A DNA stretch of 64,000 nucleotides from Algoriphagus lacus. GTDB lineage: Bacteria; Bacteroidota; Bacteroidia; Cytophagales; Cyclobacteriaceae. The notes beneath the pieces were generated by a model. The model ran no database searches. It saw nothing but the letters and a program-made list of their open reading frames with translations, and was not told the DNA's origin. The DNA lies in the NCBI RefSeq assembly GCF_003583985.1, contig NZ_QXML01000010.1, positions 80,292-144,291 of the forward strand, written 5' to 3'. A program made the position numbers and the translations under genes. Shown here one piece after another: positions 7,921 through 18,100 of this stretch (the stretch's first letter is position 1; each line of letters starts with the position of its first letter).

Positions 7921-9666
7921 ATGACTAAAAAAGCAGAACGAAAAGTAACCATGAGTCAGGTGTTTCGCACCATCATCTGGCCAAGAAGAAAACACCTTTT
8001 TTTAGGTCTTTTTTTAATCATTATCAGCCGACTTTCAGGCTTGGTTTTACCGGGAGCGAGTAAATATCTAATCGATGACGTCATTCCGAGCAATGACCTG
8101 AATATGCTCAAATGGTTGATTCTAGCAGTAGTAGTATCCATTGTGATTCAGTCCATCACTTCCTATTCCCTTACTCAGATTCTGAGTGTGGAAGCCCAGC
8201 ATCTGATCGCCAAGCTTCGCTCTCAGGTACAAAAGCACATCATCAAGCTTCCAATCCGGTATTTTGACAATGCAAAAACCGGGGAATTGGTGTCCCGCAT
8301 CATGACTGATGTGGAAGGAGTGAGGAACCTGGTCGGAACTGGCTTTGCCCAGATGATCGGAGGAATTCTTACTGCTGTGATTTCACTTATCCTTCTGATT
8401 TCAATCAGTCCATTGATGACCTTGTATGTGCTATTGCCAGTAATCGTTTTTGGTTTGGTTTCATTGAAGGCATTCAGCAAGATTCGCCCTATTTTCAGAG
8501 AGCGTGGAAAAATCAATGCTCAGGTAACTGGCCGTTTGACCGAGACTTTGGGGGGAATTCGTGTCATCAAAGGTTTCAATGCCGAGGCTCAGGAGATCAA
8601 AACATTTGAAAAAGGTGTGGAAGAGCTTTTTCTAAACGTCAAAGCCAGTCTCACGGCAACCAGTTTTGTGACTTCAGCCGGGGCACTTTTGCTAGGGTTG
8701 GCTTCAGCTGGGATCATGGGCATTGGCGGTTACATGATTATGCAAGGTCAGATGACTTTTGGAGATTTTCTGGCATTCACCCTTTATCTGGGATTTATGA
8801 TTGCACCGATTGTTCAGATGTCCAATATCGGCAGCCAGTTGACAGAGGCTTTTGCCGGACTTGACCGGACCGAGGAAATCATGAATACCCCCTTGGAGGC
8901 AGACGATCGAAAGCGTACCGTTGTGCTGGATAAAATTGTGGGTGATGTGGAGTTCGAAAACGTATCCTTTGCCTATGAATCCGGCAAAGAGGTAGTGAAA
9001 GGAATCAACTTTTCTGCTCCCGCGGGATCGGTAACAGCTCTGGTAGGAACTTCAGGTTCGGGAAAGACCACCATCGCCGGACTGGCTGCTACGTTTCTCA
9101 ACCCGGATTCAGGAAGAATCCTATTGGATGGAAAAGACCTTCAATCAGTCACTTTGGAATCTTTCAGATCTCAGTTAGGGGTGGTTTTGCAGGATGATTT
9201 TCTTTTCGAAGGTACAATCAGGGAAAACATCCTTTTCCCGAGACCAGATGCGACTGAAGCAGAGCTTCAAAAAGCGGTAAAGGCAGCCCATGTGCAGGAG
9301 TTTACGGACCGGTTTGAACAGGGATTGGATACCCTGATCGGTGAGCGAGGGGTAAAGCTATCCGGTGGACAGAGGCAGCGAATCGCCATTGCTCGAGCAA
9401 TTCTTGCCGATCCTAGGATTTTGATTTTGGATGAGGCCACATCCAATCTTGATACAGAATCCGAAACATTGATTCAGGCAAGTTTAAAAGAACTGATGCG
9501 GGGTAGGACAACTTTCGTAATTGCTCACCGGCTTAGCACCATTCGTCAGGCTGATCAGATCTTGGTGATTGAACAGGGTAAAATTGTAGAGCGAGGAAAG
9601 CACGATGAGCTAATTGCTTCAGAGGGAAGATATTATCAATTATACACCTATCAGGCTAGGATTTAA
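7921..9666 (+). CDS. ABC transporter, fused permease and ATPase (MsbA/multidrug exporter type)
   Basis: This is a 581-residue half-transporter that should dimerise to export lipids, drugs or peptides through the inner membrane. Residues of about 25-310 hold the six-helix type IV exporter domain. The nucleotide-binding domain follows, with Walker A GTSGSGKTT (about 374-382), the ABC signature LSGGQRQ (about 479), Walker B ILILDEATSNLD (about 500-511) and the switch histidine AHRLST (about 533). The family is MsbA-like, but substrate cannot be read from sequence, and Bacteroidota carry several paralogues. The gene stands alone between the TerC terminator and the acyltransferase gene. Confidence 0.92.
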   Translation: MTKKAERKVTMSQVFRTIIWPRRKHLFLGLFLIIISRLSGLVLPGASKYLIDDVIPSNDLNMLKWLILAVVVSIVIQSITSYSLTQILSVEAQHLIAKLRSQVQKHIIKLPIRYFDNAKTGELVSRIMTDVEGVRNLVGTGFAQMIGGILTAVISLILLISISPLMTLYVLLPVIVFGLVSLKAFSKIRPIFRERGKINAQVTGRLTETLGGIRVIKGFNAEAQEIKTFEKGVEELFLNVKASLTATSFVTSAGALLLGLASAGIMGIGGYMIMQGQMTFGDFLAFTLYLGFMIAPIVQMSNIGSQLTEAFAGLDRTEEIMNTPLEADDRKRTVVLDKIVGDVEFENVSFAYESGKEVVKGINFSAPAGSVTALVGTSGSGKTTIAGLAATFLNPDSGRILLDGKDLQSVTLESFRSQLGVVLQDDFLFEGTIRENILFPRPDATEAELQKAVKAAHVQEFTDRFEQGLDTLIGERGVKLSGGQRQRIAIARAILADPRILILDEATSNLDTESETLIQASLKELMRGRTTFVIAHRLSTIRQADQILVIEQGKIVERGKHDELIASEGRYYQLYTYQARI

Positions 9667-9789
9667 ATGCGGATTTGAAAGGCGTTTTTTTCTATTCATG
9701 CTTAAACCCAAGTGAAAAAATAGTGGGATTTTATTTTTTTTATGAGTATCATCATATTTTAAGAAGCGATTGTAAAGTTTGATCACTTG

Positions 9790-10392
9790 ATGAATTTAAT
9801 CATTGCTGGAGCAGATAAATTGGGAGAATATATTGCGAAGAATTATTCGCAGTTTAAACTCCGGCATAAACTAATAGGATTTGTGGATGATGATCCTAAG
9901 TTTATTGGGAAAGAATTTGCAGGTTATCCGTTTCTGGGAAGTGTAGATCAAGTTTTGAAATATGAGAAAGTGGCTCTTGTCCTTGCTCTTAGAAATCCCA
10001 GTCAAAAAATCGATATCGTAAGAAGGTTGCACTATCATCCCTCTTTGGATTTTCCCAACCTTTTTTCAAATGGGGCTTGGGTATCGCGGGATTGCATTTT
10101 TGGCAAAGGAAACATCATTTTGGAAGGCACCCTAATCAATTTTGGTACCCTTTTGGGTAATTTCAACTGTATTGACCAAAACTGTTCCATTGGCCATGAG
10201 TCGGTTATAGGCAACTATTGCACTATTGAAGAATCAGTTACATTCAATGGATATTCTTTTTTGGAAGATGAAGGAAAAATAGGAAGAGAAGCGGTAATTG
10301 GACAAGGGGTGAGAATTGGAAGAGATGCCGAAATCTTCCCAAAGGTTCAAATACTTCAGGATGTGCCCGCAGAATCAAGAATAAAAAAATGA
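9790..10392 (+). CDS. NeuD-like sugar O-acyltransferase (left-handed beta helix)
   Basis: The product has 200 residues with an N-terminal PglD/NeuD-type nucleotide-sugar-binding half (LIIAGADKLGEYIA, then GFVDDDPKFIGKEFAGYPFLG) and a C-terminal hexapeptide-repeat half of the left-handed beta-helix acyltransferase fold (GKGNIILEGTLINFG, IGHESVIGNYCTIE). Relatives acetylate amino sugars for sialic acid, bacillosamine or capsule pathways. The ATG at 9790 was chosen over the TTG directly before it. No sugar biosynthesis genes are nearby, so its acceptor is unknown. It converges on the histidine kinase gene with 11 bases between stops. Confidence 0.8.
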   Translation: MNLIIAGADKLGEYIAKNYSQFKLRHKLIGFVDDDPKFIGKEFAGYPFLGSVDQVLKYEKVALVLALRNPSQKIDIVRRLHYHPSLDFPNLFSNGAWVSRDCIFGKGNIILEGTLINFGTLLGNFNCIDQNCSIGHESVIGNYCTIEESVTFNGYSFLEDEGKIGREAVIGQGVRIGRDAEIFPKVQILQDVPAESRIKK

Positions 10393-10403
10393 ATCAACTT
10401 CAT

Positions 10404-11573
10404 TTACTTGGAGGGCAAAGAAATAAAAAATTCCGAGCCAATACCCAGCTTACTGTTTAACCAAATTTCCCCATTTAATTTTTTCGTTAGCTCCTTGACT
10501 ATATTAAGTCCAAGACCAGTTCCCTTGATGTTTCCAACGTTCTTTGCTCGGTAGAAGGATCCGAAAATATGTTCTTGATCTTCTTTTGGAATTCCTAGGC
10601 CATAATCTTTCACCATGATTTCAGTAAATGAACCTCGGAATTGAATATGTACTTCCGGATCCAGCGCCCCTTCAGAATACTTCAACGCGTTCAGGATGAG
10701 GTTTCTCAAAATGTGAACTAATAATGAGGAATCAGTCAGAATGTTCTTATCTGTTTCAGGACCAAAGAATTTCACAATCCTACGCTCAAAGTTTTCCATA
10801 TTGATTGTTTTGACAAGGTCATTGACAAATTGTGCAATAGGAATTTTCTTTAGTTGGATTTTCAAGTCCGGCTGAATACTTTTTTCAAGTAAGAGTACAT
10901 CACTTGTAATATCCGTCAACCTGCTCGTCTGGTTTAAGATTTTGCCGACATGATTGAGAATTCTTTCTTTGGTATCCGGTCCATCCGACTTATTCAAGAG
11001 CATCTCAATCAGCATTGCGCTGCTTTGGATAGTCGCTAAAGGAGTTCGGAATTCGTGGGATGCCATGGAGACAAACCGGGACTTCAACTGATTTAGCTCT
11101 TTTTCCTTAAATGCTGTTTCCTTAAATTTTTTGAGAGAATTTTCCCGGTCAGTGACATCCCTTCCTATGGCAAAAATTGCCTTGACCCTGCCGATATTAT
11201 CAAAAAGTGGCTTAAACTGAAACTCAATCAAAAATTTCCTCTTTGAAAGGGGAGTAGTCACAGGAATGACCATTTTCTGATTGGGTTTCATCAATGGGAG
11301 GGAAGGAAAATGGTCAAGAACATCATTGACTTTTTTACCTGTTAAATCTGAAACTTTAATTTCAAGGAGTCTTTCGATGGATTCGGAAACGTATTCCACC
11401 TCCATTGATGGGTTAGTAAGCAATAAGATTTCCTCTGCCTCGTCAATAAAGAGTTGGAGAATGTCCTCTTCCGAAAATCCAGAAGGCAATTTTGAATTAT
11501 GAGGAAAATCAGTTTCGATAATTCTGTTATTTATATTCAAGGGAAAATTTAGGGAATAATCAGAGTTCTTCAA
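10404..11573 (-). CDS. PAS domain sensor histidine kinase
   Basis: The product has 389 residues without membrane segments, so it is probably a cytoplasmic sensor. A PAS domain covers about residues 40-140 (LLLTNPSMEVEYVSESIERLL, then FAIGRDVTDRE). The HisKA H-box ASHEFRTPL is at about 171-179. The ATPase domain shows the N-box NLILNALKYSEG, G1 DYGLGIP and G2 GTGLGLNIV. The start is TTG at 11573: it is the only conventional start between an in-frame stop and the PAS domain. It is divergent from a LytTR regulator and near an Rcp1-like receiver, which are plausible partners. Confidence 0.9.
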   Translation of the reverse strand: MKNSDYSLNFPLNINNRIIETDFPHNSKLPSGFSEEDILQLFIDEAEEILLLTNPSMEVEYVSESIERLLEIKVSDLTGKKVNDVLDHFPSLPLMKPNQKMVIPVTTPLSKRKFLIEFQFKPLFDNIGRVKAIFAIGRDVTDRENSLKKFKETAFKEKELNQLKSRFVSMASHEFRTPLATIQSSAMLIEMLLNKSDGPDTKERILNHVGKILNQTSRLTDITSDVLLLEKSIQPDLKIQLKKIPIAQFVNDLVKTINMENFERRIVKFFGPETDKNILTDSSLLVHILRNLILNALKYSEGALDPEVHIQFRGSFTEIMVKDYGLGIPKEDQEHIFGSFYRAKNVGNIKGTGLGLNIVKELTKKLNGEIWLNSKLGIGSEFFISLPSK

Positions 11574-11767
11574 TTTTCTAAAATTAGAAGCCAGGTTATC
11601 AGATTTGGTTTTTTCTAACTAAACTGATCGAAATTTAGAGCAACACATTCCACAGGCAAAATTTCACTTAACCCATTCGTTTACATTTCGATGCAGCTCA
11701 CTCACTTTCGTAAATTAAGTGCCTAAATCATAGGGGATTCTATTTAGAGTTTTTTCTAATTTGAGAT

Positions 11768-12469
11768 ATGAAAAAAATTCTGATTGTAGAAGACGAGGTA
11801 GAATTAGCAAATAACCTCAGTGAGATTCTGTCCAATTTAGATTATAAGGTCGCTTCTGTAGTGGACAATGCACCTAGTGCACTTGAATTTTTGGAACACA
11901 ATGAGGTTGACTTGGTATTGATGGACATTCTAATCAATGGAGACTTGGATGGAATTGACCTTGCTTACAAAATTCGGGAAGGTTATGACCTACCGATAGT
12001 CTTTAGTACTGCGTATTCAGGAACAGAATACTTGGAGCGGATATCCTCAGAAATCCATGAAGGGTACTTACTCAAGCCATTTTCTTTAGAAAGTCTCAAA
12101 ACGGCTGTGTTTTTTGGATTGAAGAGGCACGAAGAGAAGAAAGGTAAAATCCGGAAATCCAAGGGTTCCTTGAAGATAATGGATAAGGGCTATCTTGTTC
12201 CCGTTCCTTATACAGAAGTAGTATACCTCAAGGCAGATGGGCTATACACCAAAGTTTATACAAAAGCTAAGTCCTATTTGGTTAGGGATATATTAAAAAG
12301 CTTTGAAGATAAACTTCCTGAAGATCAATTTATTCGGGTGCATAAATCCTATCTTGTAAACATCTCTTACATTGGTTCGTTCAACGCTAAGAAAATTAAC
12401 CTTGGTGAAACCAGTATTCCAATTCGCAGAGGGTTGTACAAAGAATTGATGGAAAAACTCAATGTCTAG
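11768..12469 (+). CDS. LytTR family response regulator
   Basis: This is a 233-residue two-domain regulator. The receiver domain covers residues 1-120, with the acidic pocket VEDE, the phospho-acceptor aspartate D53 in LVLMDIL, and the conserved lysine in LLKPF. The C-terminal LytTR DNA-binding domain (about 140-233) is marked by VVYLKADGLYTKVYT and FIRVHKSYLVN. LytTR regulators bind direct repeats upstream of target genes. It is divergent from the PAS histidine kinase, which suggests, without proving, that they form a pair. Confidence 0.92.
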   Translation: MKKILIVEDEVELANNLSEILSNLDYKVASVVDNAPSALEFLEHNEVDLVLMDILINGDLDGIDLAYKIREGYDLPIVFSTAYSGTEYLERISSEIHEGYLLKPFSLESLKTAVFFGLKRHEEKKGKIRKSKGSLKIMDKGYLVPVPYTEVVYLKADGLYTKVYTKAKSYLVRDILKSFEDKLPEDQFIRVHKSYLVNISYIGSFNAKKINLGETSIPIRRGLYKELMEKLNV

Positions 12470-12567
12470 CCTCCGCTTTTAGTTATTAAAGCTAGGTTTT
12501 TGCCTTTCGATAAAATTGATAATTTTAAAGTTTGCTGAGGTTCCAGATTTATTTTCAATAGTTCCAT

Positions 12568-12984
12568 ATGAAGAGGTTTAACGTTTTGTTAATTGAGGAT
12601 AATCCAGGAGATGTGCTGCTTACTTCAGAGGCACTTCAGGAAAGTAAGTTTGTGGTGGATATGGAGGTGCTTACCAATGGAAGAGATGGGGTTGATTACC
12701 TTTTCAAAAGAGGGAGATTTGAAAACAGTATGCGGCCTGATCTAATTCTATTGGACATTAACCTCCCTCTTAAAACCGGACACGAGGTATTGCAGGAGAT
12801 AAAATCCAATATTTTGACCAGTGACATCCCTGTCATCATGCTGACGACTTCATCAACTCAGGACGACATAATCACCAGTTATCAGGAGCAGGCAAGTTGT
12901 TACATTGTTAAACCTTCAGAGGCTGATCAATATCTTGAATTCGTTCAAGTTTTTGACAGGTTTTGCGGGACTTTGGTTGATTAG
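12568..12984 (+). CDS. Single-domain response regulator (Rcp1-like)
   Basis: This 138-residue protein consists only of a receiver domain. LLIEDNPGDVLLTSEAL is the characteristic N-terminus of Rcp1-type receivers that partner with phytochrome-like or PAS kinases; D63 in LILLDINLPLKTG is the phospho-acceptor, LTTSS carries the switch threonine, and CYIVKP has the conserved lysine. It has no output domain, so it acts as a phosphorelay or protein-interaction switch. It lies in the same cluster as a PAS kinase and a LytTR regulator. Confidence 0.9.
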   Translation: MKRFNVLLIEDNPGDVLLTSEALQESKFVVDMEVLTNGRDGVDYLFKRGRFENSMRPDLILLDINLPLKTGHEVLQEIKSNILTSDIPVIMLTTSSTQDDIITSYQEQASCYIVKPSEADQYLEFVQVFDRFCGTLVD

Positions 12985-13010
12985 TTTTTTTGGAAGGTTC
13001 CAATTTTAAC

Positions 13011-13982
13011 ATGACCTGTTTTTCCAGAAGAGAATTTCTACAAGCCAGTTCCCTTTCCCTGTTAAGTTTTTGCATGCCGCAATCGACCTTGGACTTATTC
13101 CAAGATCAAGAAAGTCTGAAAATTGGCCTTATTTCGGATCTGCACCTCGATATCATTCACGACGGAAAAGAGCGTCTGAATACTTTTTTGATCGAAAGTT
13201 TGCTCCAACAACCTCATGGTCTGATTCAGATGGGGGATTTTGCCATTCCCAAACCTGAGAATCTTTCCTCAATTGATGCCTTTAATAAAGCTCATCCCAG
13301 AGCGTTGCATGTGTTGGGAAACCACGATATGGATGGAGGATATTCCAGGGAGGAGGTTGCCAAAACTTATGGGATGCCTGGGCTATATTATTCAACCGAC
13401 ATGGAATCCATTCGGTTGATCGTTTTGGATGGCAACGATCCAGGTTCTCCAAAAAACAAAGGGGGCTATGCCTCTTACATTGGACCTGAACAACAAGCAT
13501 GGTTGATTTCCGAACTTGAAAAAGCTGAAAAACCGGTTTTGATTGTTTCTCACCAACCCATTGCTGGAATTTACACCATCGATAATTCTCAGGAAATTCA
13601 GGAAATCTTGAGTCGGTTTGCCACTAAAATTCTCCTTGCAATCAATGGGCATGCTCATGTGGACCAGCATGTGGAGGTAGGTGGAGTACATTACGTTCAC
13701 ATTAACTCGGCTTCCTATTATTGGGTAGGGGAAAAACTGGCTCACAACAGTTTGCCAAAAGAAATTCATGAGAAGAATCCCTCGTTGAAATTTACCTGTC
13801 CGTATGCAGATCCCATTTTTGCAATGCTCTCCATAGACCCAGCCGGAAGAAAAATCACGATTGAAGGAAAAAGAACCTCCTGGATTGGACCTTCACCCCA
13901 ACAACTAGGCTATTCAATTTTGAATGAGCGAGAGCAACGGGACAACCTCAGGCCTGAGATCAAGTCCCGAAAAATCAAGTAA
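13011..13982 (+). CDS. Tat-exported metallophosphoesterase
   Basis: The 323-residue product starts with a twin-arginine signal peptide, SRREFLQASSLSLLSF, followed by a calcineurin-like metallophosphoesterase domain. The metal-binding motifs occur in order: ISDLHLD, GDFAIP, GNHD, SHQP and NGHAHVD. Such enzymes hydrolyse phosphomonoesters or phosphodiesters outside the cytoplasm; the substrate is unknown. The ATG at 13011 was chosen because it places the arginine pair four residues from the N-terminus; an upstream TTG at 12990 would add seven residues. It is 26 bases downstream of the receiver gene and could be co-transcribed with it. Confidence 0.88.
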   Translation: MTCFSRREFLQASSLSLLSFCMPQSTLDLFQDQESLKIGLISDLHLDIIHDGKERLNTFLIESLLQQPHGLIQMGDFAIPKPENLSSIDAFNKAHPRALHVLGNHDMDGGYSREEVAKTYGMPGLYYSTDMESIRLIVLDGNDPGSPKNKGGYASYIGPEQQAWLISELEKAEKPVLIVSHQPIAGIYTIDNSQEIQEILSRFATKILLAINGHAHVDQHVEVGGVHYVHINSASYYWVGEKLAHNSLPKEIHEKNPSLKFTCPYADPIFAMLSIDPAGRKITIEGKRTSWIGPSPQQLGYSILNEREQRDNLRPEIKSRKIK

Positions 13983-14000
13983 TTCATCAAATCCGACTGA

Positions 14001-14930
14001 TTAAGCAGCCGATTTTTGCCCCTCATTTTTTGTGCTGATTGTCAATAAAACTATGGTAATCAGGATGAAAAGTGTGCCCAGCCAATCCATAGGTCCAAAG
14101 TTTACTCCCAGCCAAACTACTGCTACTCCCGCTGCAGCCAAGGGCTCCACACTGCACAGCAAACTCGCGGTGGTTGCTCCGATGATCGTCACGGAAGTCA
14201 GGAAAATGTAAAATGCGATCACACTTCCAAAAAGGATAATGTAGGTAAATGCGGCCATGGCTTCCAAATCCCAGATCCCTTGGATTTCCCAAGGTTGGGT
14301 AAAGGGAGCAAAGGCTAACCCGCCTAAAAGCATTCCCCAACCGGTGATCGTTGCTGCGGAATACGTTCTCAATAACCCGACGGGCTGGATGGTGTAAAAC
14401 GCCAAAGCTACCGCAGACAAAATCCCCCATAGAAGAGCACCCTCTGAAATCACCAATTGATCAAACGACCCGTGAGTCACGAGGAGGAATGTGCCGACAA
14501 GTGCCAATGCAAGGGAAGCATACTCCGCTAAAATCGGCCATCTACGGTGTTTTATTGCATAAAATGCTACTACCAACAATGGTCCCGTGTATTGTAAAAT
14601 TGTCGCAGTGGCAGCATTGGAGAGTGAAATGCTGTAGAAATAGGTGAATTGTACAGAGACCATCCCAAGGATGCTAAAAAGTAAGAGTTTAACGGTGTCC
14701 ATTGGCTTTTTCCAGATCCGAAAGGTATCGTGGGCTTTTTGGGTAAGGGAAAACACCACCAAAATCAAACCTCCCAAAATCAGTCTCCAACAAACCAGCC
14801 AAGCCGGGTCAAATTCTTTTTGCTCAAAAAGGAACTGGGCGCAGGTGCCTGAAATCCCCCAAAAGACTGCCGCGGCAATGGCCATGATTAAACCGGAAAC
14901 TTTCTTTTGGGTTGCTGCAGGGGAAGTCAT
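14001..14930 (-). CDS. EamA/DMT family permease
   Basis: This is a 309-residue inner-membrane protein with ten predicted hydrophobic helices arranged as two EamA repeats. The first repeat begins IMAIAAAVFWGISGTCAQFLF and the second begins GALLWGILSAVALAFYTIQPV. Drug/metabolite transporters of this type move amino acids, nucleosides or other small metabolites; the substrate cannot be inferred. The gene converges on the metallophosphoesterase gene with 18 bases between stops, and is divergent from the cytochrome/DUF1553 gene. Confidence 0.88.
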   Translation of the reverse strand: MTSPAATQKKVSGLIMAIAAAVFWGISGTCAQFLFEQKEFDPAWLVCWRLILGGLILVVFSLTQKAHDTFRIWKKPMDTVKLLLFSILGMVSVQFTYFYSISLSNAATATILQYTGPLLVVAFYAIKHRRWPILAEYASLALALVGTFLLVTHGSFDQLVISEGALLWGILSAVALAFYTIQPVGLLRTYSAATITGWGMLLGGLAFAPFTQPWEIQGIWDLEAMAAFTYIILFGSVIAFYIFLTSVTIIGATTASLLCSVEPLAAAGVAVVWLGVNFGPMDWLGTLFILITIVLLTISTKNEGQKSAA

Positions 14931-15138
14931 AAAGAGGAGAATTGTACTTGCAAAGAAAAGCGGAATTTCCGAAATGAATTATTGAGGGGAAGTTGCAAAA
15001 AAGAAGGATTCATCCAACCACAAAAAGAATGAATCCCTGGCATCTCCAGTTTTTAAGATTTCATTTCTACAATCAGGACACCTCATGTCGGTAAATCACT
15101 GAATTTCCAGTAGTTTAAAAGACAGATTTAAGTCCTAG

Positions 15139-18100
15139 ATGAGCCCCAGATTCCCGAGTTTTCTCTGCATTCTTTTCATAATGTTTTCCTGCAGTCCAGA
15201 TCTCCCTGAGGACGTTCAGTTGGCCTATGAAGACTTGCCGGAAACAGTGGATTTCAATATCCATGTCAAACCCATTTTATCGGACAAATGCTTCGCCTGT
15301 CACGGACCTGACTTGGCTGCCCAAAAAGCCGGACTCAGCCTTCATACCCCCGAAATGGCTTTTGCCTCACTCAAAGACTCCCCTGGAAAAGTTGCCATCA
15401 CTCCAGGCAGTCTTCGCAACAGTGAGCTCTTCCACCGGATTATTTCTGAGGACCTGGAGTACAGGATGCCCTCAGTGGAGTCCAACCTGACTTTGACTCC
15501 AAAGGAGAAAGCTATCCTGATCAAATGGATAGAGGATGGAGCTGAGTACAAAAAGCATTGGGCTTTTATACCTCCCCAAAAGTCAGATTTGCCCGAAGTG
15601 AGCGACAATTCCTGGGTGAAAAACCCGATTGACATTTTTGTATTGAACAAGTTGGAGGCAGAGAAAATCAAACCTGCTCCTGAAGCCGATAAAGAAACCT
15701 TGCTCCGAAGAGTTAGCCTGGATTTGACAGGACTGCCTCCAAGTCTGAGCGAAATGGATGCGTTTTTGGCCGATCCTGATCCCGATGCTTACGAAAAGCA
15801 GGTGGATAGACTGCTCAGTTCGGTCCATTATGGGGAAAAAATGGCCATGCACTGGATGGATGTTGCACGGTTTGCGGATACTCATGGATACACTGTAGAC
15901 CGTTACCGTGACGCTTCTCCCTACCGGGACTGGGTCATTCGAGCGTACAATCAAAATCTCCCCTATGACCAATTTATCACTCATCAGCTTGCGGGCGATT
16001 TGCTTCCCAATCCCAACAAAGACCAGCTGATTGCGACGGCATTTAACCGCATTCATCCCCAAAACATGGAAGGCGGAATCGTGGAGGAGGAGTTTCGGGT
16101 CGAATATGTAGTGGATCGTACGAGCACTATGGGACAGGCCTTTATGGCTTTGACTTTGGGATGTGCCCGATGCCATGATCATAAGTATGACCCAATTTCC
16201 CAGAAGAATTTCTTTGAATTGAGCAGTTTTTTCAATCAGGTGGATGAAGCCGGGCAGATTTCCTGGGACGATGCAACTCCTGTCCCCACCATGCTTCTAA
16301 CCGATGAAGAAAAAGATAGAATGCTGGACTATGTGCTTTCGCAGAAAAACCGGGAAGAAACCGAATTGACTCAGGTGGCTGAGCAGGAGGAAAAAGCTTT
16401 TCAGACTTGGTTGGCCACAAATGCTCACCAAAAAGAAGCAATGCGGGAATTCCCTTCCAGCAGAGTGGCTTTTTACCATTTTGACCAAAAGTCCATCCAA
16501 AACCAGCTTAATCCTTCCCAAAAAGGAACCATGGAAAGCAGTGAGGTGAAAAACCAGATCCCAACTTACGTAGACGCAGTCAGGGGAAAAGGAGTCAAAC
16601 TGAATGGGGACTCTTGGCTTGATCTGGGAGGAAGTGGAGTTTTTTCAAGGAGTGAACCCTTTTCGGTCAGTATCTGGGTCAATATTCCAAAATCATTGAC
16701 CCATGGGGCCATATTTCACAAAGGTTCTGGAGCAGTTTTGTACAACTGGAGAGGATATCACCTGAGCCTGAAAAACAACCGACTGGAAATTCTGATGGCA
16801 CATACTGCTCCTTACAATGCCATCACCAAACTCACCAAACAGGACATTCCGAGGGATCAATGGGTGAATCTGGTCATGACGTATGACGGTTCATCCAAAG
16901 CCAAAGGCCTCAAGGTATTCCTCAATGGGGCCGAAATGCCAACCGAAACTACACACGATAACCTCTATAAAGACATCCTTTTCAAAGGTGGGCAGCCCGG
17001 TTTGCAGGTAGGGGCAGTTTGGAGAGGGAAGGGGCTGAAAGACGCATTGGTGGATGAAGTCAGTGTGTACAATCTTGAGCTTTCTCCCCTGGAAATCCTC
17101 CAAATAGCCAATCCCACTCAATTCAAGGCTACGTTAGCCAAATCTTCAAACCAACTCAATTCGGAAGAAAAGAAAGCCCTGAAATCCCTTTACCTGAACG
17201 TTCATTCCAAAATTTACCGGGAAAAGTTGAAAGAGGTGATCGCTCAGAGAAAAGTATATGCTGATTCGGTGGAAAAAATTCCGGAGATGATGGTCATGAA
17301 GGATATGCCCAACCCGCGTCCGACCTACATCCTGACAAGGGGAGAATATAATCTCCACGGTGAGGAGGTTTTTCCCAATACTCCGGATAGCATCCTACCA
17401 ATGAAGTCTGATTTACCGCGAAATCGGCTTGGACTTGCTCAGTGGCTCATTGATCCGGAAAACCCGCTTACTGCTCGGGTTGCCGTCAATCGCTTTTGGC
17501 AGAATTATTTTGGAAAAGGATTGGTCGCTACTTCGGGGGATTTTGGGAATCAAGGCCAACTTCCATCCCATCCGGAATTACTCGACTGGCTTGCCTTGGA
17601 GTTTCAGCGATCGGGCTGGGATGTGAAGGCCATGCAGCGCCTGATCGTAACTTCAGCCACTTATCGCCAGGCTTCCAAAAAAAGACCTGAACTGGAGGAA
17701 AAAGACCCGGAAAATACCTTGCTGGCCAGAGGCCCATCGGGTCGTATGTCAGCCGAATTGATCCGTGACAATGCGCTATTCGCATCTGGATTACTGAATC
17801 CAAAAGTGGGTGGGAAGAGCGTCTTTCCCTATCAGCCCGAGGGATTGTGGAAAGTGAACGGAGCCAATTATGTACAGGATACAGGCCAAAACCTGTATCG
17901 GCGAAGTTTTTACACCGTCTGGAAGCGCTCAGTTCATCATCCTACGATGGCGATTTTTGATGCTCCGGATCACAGCGTCTCGGTGAGCAAAAGACAAGAA
18001 ACAAATACACCGCTTCAGGCTTTGGCACTTCTGAATGACCCGACTTTCGTGGAAGCCTCCAAGGTTTTGGGCGAGCAAATGGTGGCTTTTCCGGAAATCT

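Noticed and set aside
15583..16182. Minus-strand ORF of 199 codons opposite the DUF1549 domain
   Set aside because: It is a shadow of a well-supported coding region with no family resemblance of its own.
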